In this document: one piece after another, positions 5,419 to 6,941 of the stretch | Numbering within the stretch: position 1 is the stretch's first letter | How the letters are laid out: each line of letters begins with the position of its first letter | NCBI GenBank assembly: GCA_026002715.1 | Contig: BOCC01000109.1 | Coordinates: 1-6,941, forward strand | Reading direction: 5' to 3' | DNA: 6,941 nucleotides | Origin: Synergistales bacterium | GTDB lineage: Bacteria > Synergistota > Synergistia > Synergistales > Aminobacteriaceae | Program-made: the position numbers and the translations under genes | The notes under the pieces: model-generated | The model's input: the letters and a program-made list of their open reading frames with translations, nothing else | Told to the model about the DNA's origin: nothing | The model's database searches: none

Positions 5419-6941
5419 CCGAACCAGCCGCCACTCCCGCAAAATCTCTGACGCAATCAATAACGTCGTCGATACTGAACAGCGTCCCAAGCCTTGTAGG
5501 CAACAACGAGTCTAAAGAGATGGCTCATATGAGGGACGATTTCTACGATAAACTTCCTGAAGGCTGTAAAATGGAGTCTGTCAAGACCGCTTGGCTGAAT
5601 CTCTGGTCAAAGACTTTCGCGTATCTATCGCCATCGCAGATGAATCAGCTCGGTAAGGCTTTTATATACGCCGCTCAAGGTCATGAACATCAAAAACGCA
5701 CGTCGGGCGAGCCTTATATTCTGCACACGGTGAGCGTCGCGGGTATTTTGGCCGAAATGCAGTTAGACCTCTCCACACTCAGCGCGGCGCTTCTGCACGA
5801 TGTGATAGAGGATACCGAAGTGACGGTCGCCGAGCTTTCCGCCATTTTCGGCGAGGAGATAGTGAACCTCGTCGACGGTGTCACAAAGTTGGGCAAAGTC
5901 CCCTTCATGTCAGCGGAGGGGTATCAGGCCGAAAACATACGCAAGATGTTTGTCAGCATGGTAAGGGACATCCGCGTGGTGCTGATAAAACTCGCGGACA
6001 GGCTCCACAATATGAGAACTTTGGCTGTTCTGAGACGCGACAAACAGGAGCGAATCGCTCGAGAAACGCTCGAGATTTTCGCGCCCATAGCGCACCGTCT
6101 GGGGATATATCAGGTTAAAAAAGACCTAGAAGATCTCTCGTTCAAATATCTGCAGCCAGAGATATATAACGACATTCGCCGCAAAGTCCGGCGCAAGCTC
6201 CCCGAGCGCGAGGAGATAATACAAAAAGGTATAGCGGCTCTTGAAGAACGTCTCGCGGACGAGCGTATTCCCTGCAAAATCAAAGGCAGAGCCAAACACT
6301 TTTACAGCATTTACGAAAAAATGGAAAGAAAAAAGCTTTCTATAGACGAGCTGTACGACCTTTTGGCTATTCGTGTACTCGTAAGCGACGTCACGGCGTG
6401 CTATGCCGTTTTGGGTATCGTGCATTCTATGTGGACGCCCGTTCCGCAGCAGTTCGATGACTATATAGCCAACCCCAAAAACAACATGTATCAGTCGTTA
6501 CACACCACGGTCATGGCCTTCGGGGCTCCAATGGAGGTTCAGATTCGCACCAAAGAGATGAATCAGCTCGCCGAGTACGGCATAGCGGCGCACTGGCGCT
6601 ACAAATCAGGCGGCGGCGCTACCGACACCTTTGACGCGAAGCTTAACTGGGTGCGTCAGGCCCTCGAGGGAGAACAAGAGGGGCGGGACCCTGAAGAGTT
6701 TTTGGAGATGCTGAAAAGCGATATTCTCACCTCCGAGGTTTACTGTTTTACGCCGAAGGGTAAAGCGATAGTGCTGCCAAAGGGAGCTACGACTATAGAT
6801 TTTGCCTACGCCGTACATACGGAAGTCGGGAACCGCTGCGTAGGCGCCATGATTCAAAACCGCATAGTGCCGCTCAACACAGAGGTGAAAAACGGCGACA
6901 TCGTTAAGATAATCACGTCGCCGCAGGGCGCGCCCTCGCGC
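5415..6941 (+). CDS. rel: Bifunctional (p)ppGpp synthetase/hydrolase (RelA/SpoT family), 3' end outside window
   Basis: The enzyme makes (p)ppGpp from ATP and GTP/GDP and hydrolyses it, setting the stringent response, usually on the ribosome. 509 codons are visible with no stop before the window edge. Seen: a Ser/Thr/Asn-rich N-terminal segment (about 1-60). The HD hydrolase domain (about 75-215) has every key residue: Arg95 and SGEPY, His104, His128-Asp129, Glu132-Asp133 and Asp195 in LADRLHNMRT. The synthetase domain (about 240-400) has GRAKHFYSIY (291-300), YDLLAIR (314-320), the loop PQQFDDYIANPK (344-355), NMYQSLHTT (357-365), EVQIRT (374-379) and AAHWRYK (391-397). The TGS domain (about 440-502) contains TPKGKAIVLPKG and IDFAYAVH. 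Missing off the edge are the helical, zinc-finger or conserved-Cys, and ACT regions. Both active sites look usable, so a bifunctional enzyme is inferred. The synthetase loop has QFDD instead of the R-x-K-D usual in bifunctional enzymes. The start overlaps the recJ stop (ATGA). Confidence 0.96.
   Translation, partial: MTEPAATPAKSLTQSITSSILNSVPSLVGNNESKEMAHMRDDFYDKLPEGCKMESVKTAWLNLWSKTFAYLSPSQMNQLGKAFIYAAQGHEHQKRTSGEPYILHTVSVAGILAEMQLDLSTLSAALLHDVIEDTEVTVAELSAIFGEEIVNLVDGVTKLGKVPFMSAEGYQAENIRKMFVSMVRDIRVVLIKLADRLHNMRTLAVLRRDKQERIARETLEIFAPIAHRLGIYQVKKDLEDLSFKYLQPEIYNDIRRKVRRKLPEREEIIQKGIAALEERLADERIPCKIKGRAKHFYSIYEKMERKKLSIDELYDLLAIRVLVSDVTACYAVLGIVHSMWTPVPQQFDDYIANPKNNMYQSLHTTVMAFGAPMEVQIRTKEMNQLAEYGIAAHWRYKSGGGATDTFDAKLNWVRQALEGEQEGRDPEEFLEMLKSDILTSEVYCFTPKGKAIVLPKGATTIDFAYAVHTEVGNRCVGAMIQNRIVPLNTEVKNGDIVKIITSPQGAPSR

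Noticed and set aside
6056..6075. Direct repeat CGCTCGAGA with an 11-base period
   Set aside because: It lies inside conserved Rel coding sequence, and the copies are in different frames. It looks like codon-level coincidence, not a regulatory repeat.

Overview
The window is a compact bacterial chromosomal segment. Five genes run head to tail on the + strand and leave almost no non-coding DNA. In order they are a Lon-like protease with a degenerate ATPase module (48-2594), an endonuclease III (nth, 2591-3274), the tRNA adenosine deaminase tadA (3261-3716), the single-strand exonuclease recJ (3757-5418), and a bifunctional RelA/SpoT-type (p)ppGpp synthetase/hydrolase (5415 to the window edge, 3' end missing). 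Two junctions (Lon-like/nth and recJ/rel) are 4-base ATGA stop-start overlaps, nth and tadA overlap by 14 bases, and only a 40-base gap separates tadA from recJ. No terminator-like hairpin was seen between genes, so the simplest reading is one transcription unit that starts at or before the left edge and continues past the right edge.

The genes are housekeeping functions: proteolysis, base excision repair, wobble-base modification of tRNA, processing of single-stranded DNA in recombination and repair, and control of the stringent-response alarmone. The shared theme is maintenance and stress adaptation of the genome and translation apparatus. That link is an inference from operon structure, not something any one sequence shows.

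The organism is a bacterium of roughly balanced base composition (about half G+C by eye) with Shine-Dalgarno-type starts. The combination of a LonC-like AAA_32 protease, a 'LSQxTND'-type endonuclease III, a short RecJ and a Rel with an acidic 'FDDYIANPKNNMYQ' synthetase loop points away from Proteobacteria. It suggests a deep-branching anaerobe, possibly Synergistota, but this is a low-confidence guess that needs a database search. No mobile elements, tRNA or rRNA genes, CRISPR arrays or phage genes are visible, and I see no evidence for a novel defence or metabolic system. The points worth a second look are sequence peculiarities within the known families: a Q-x-D-D motif in the Rel synthetase domain beside an intact hydrolase domain, a Rel N-terminal extension, lost Walker residues in the Lon-like protein, and a diverged DHHA1 motif in RecJ.
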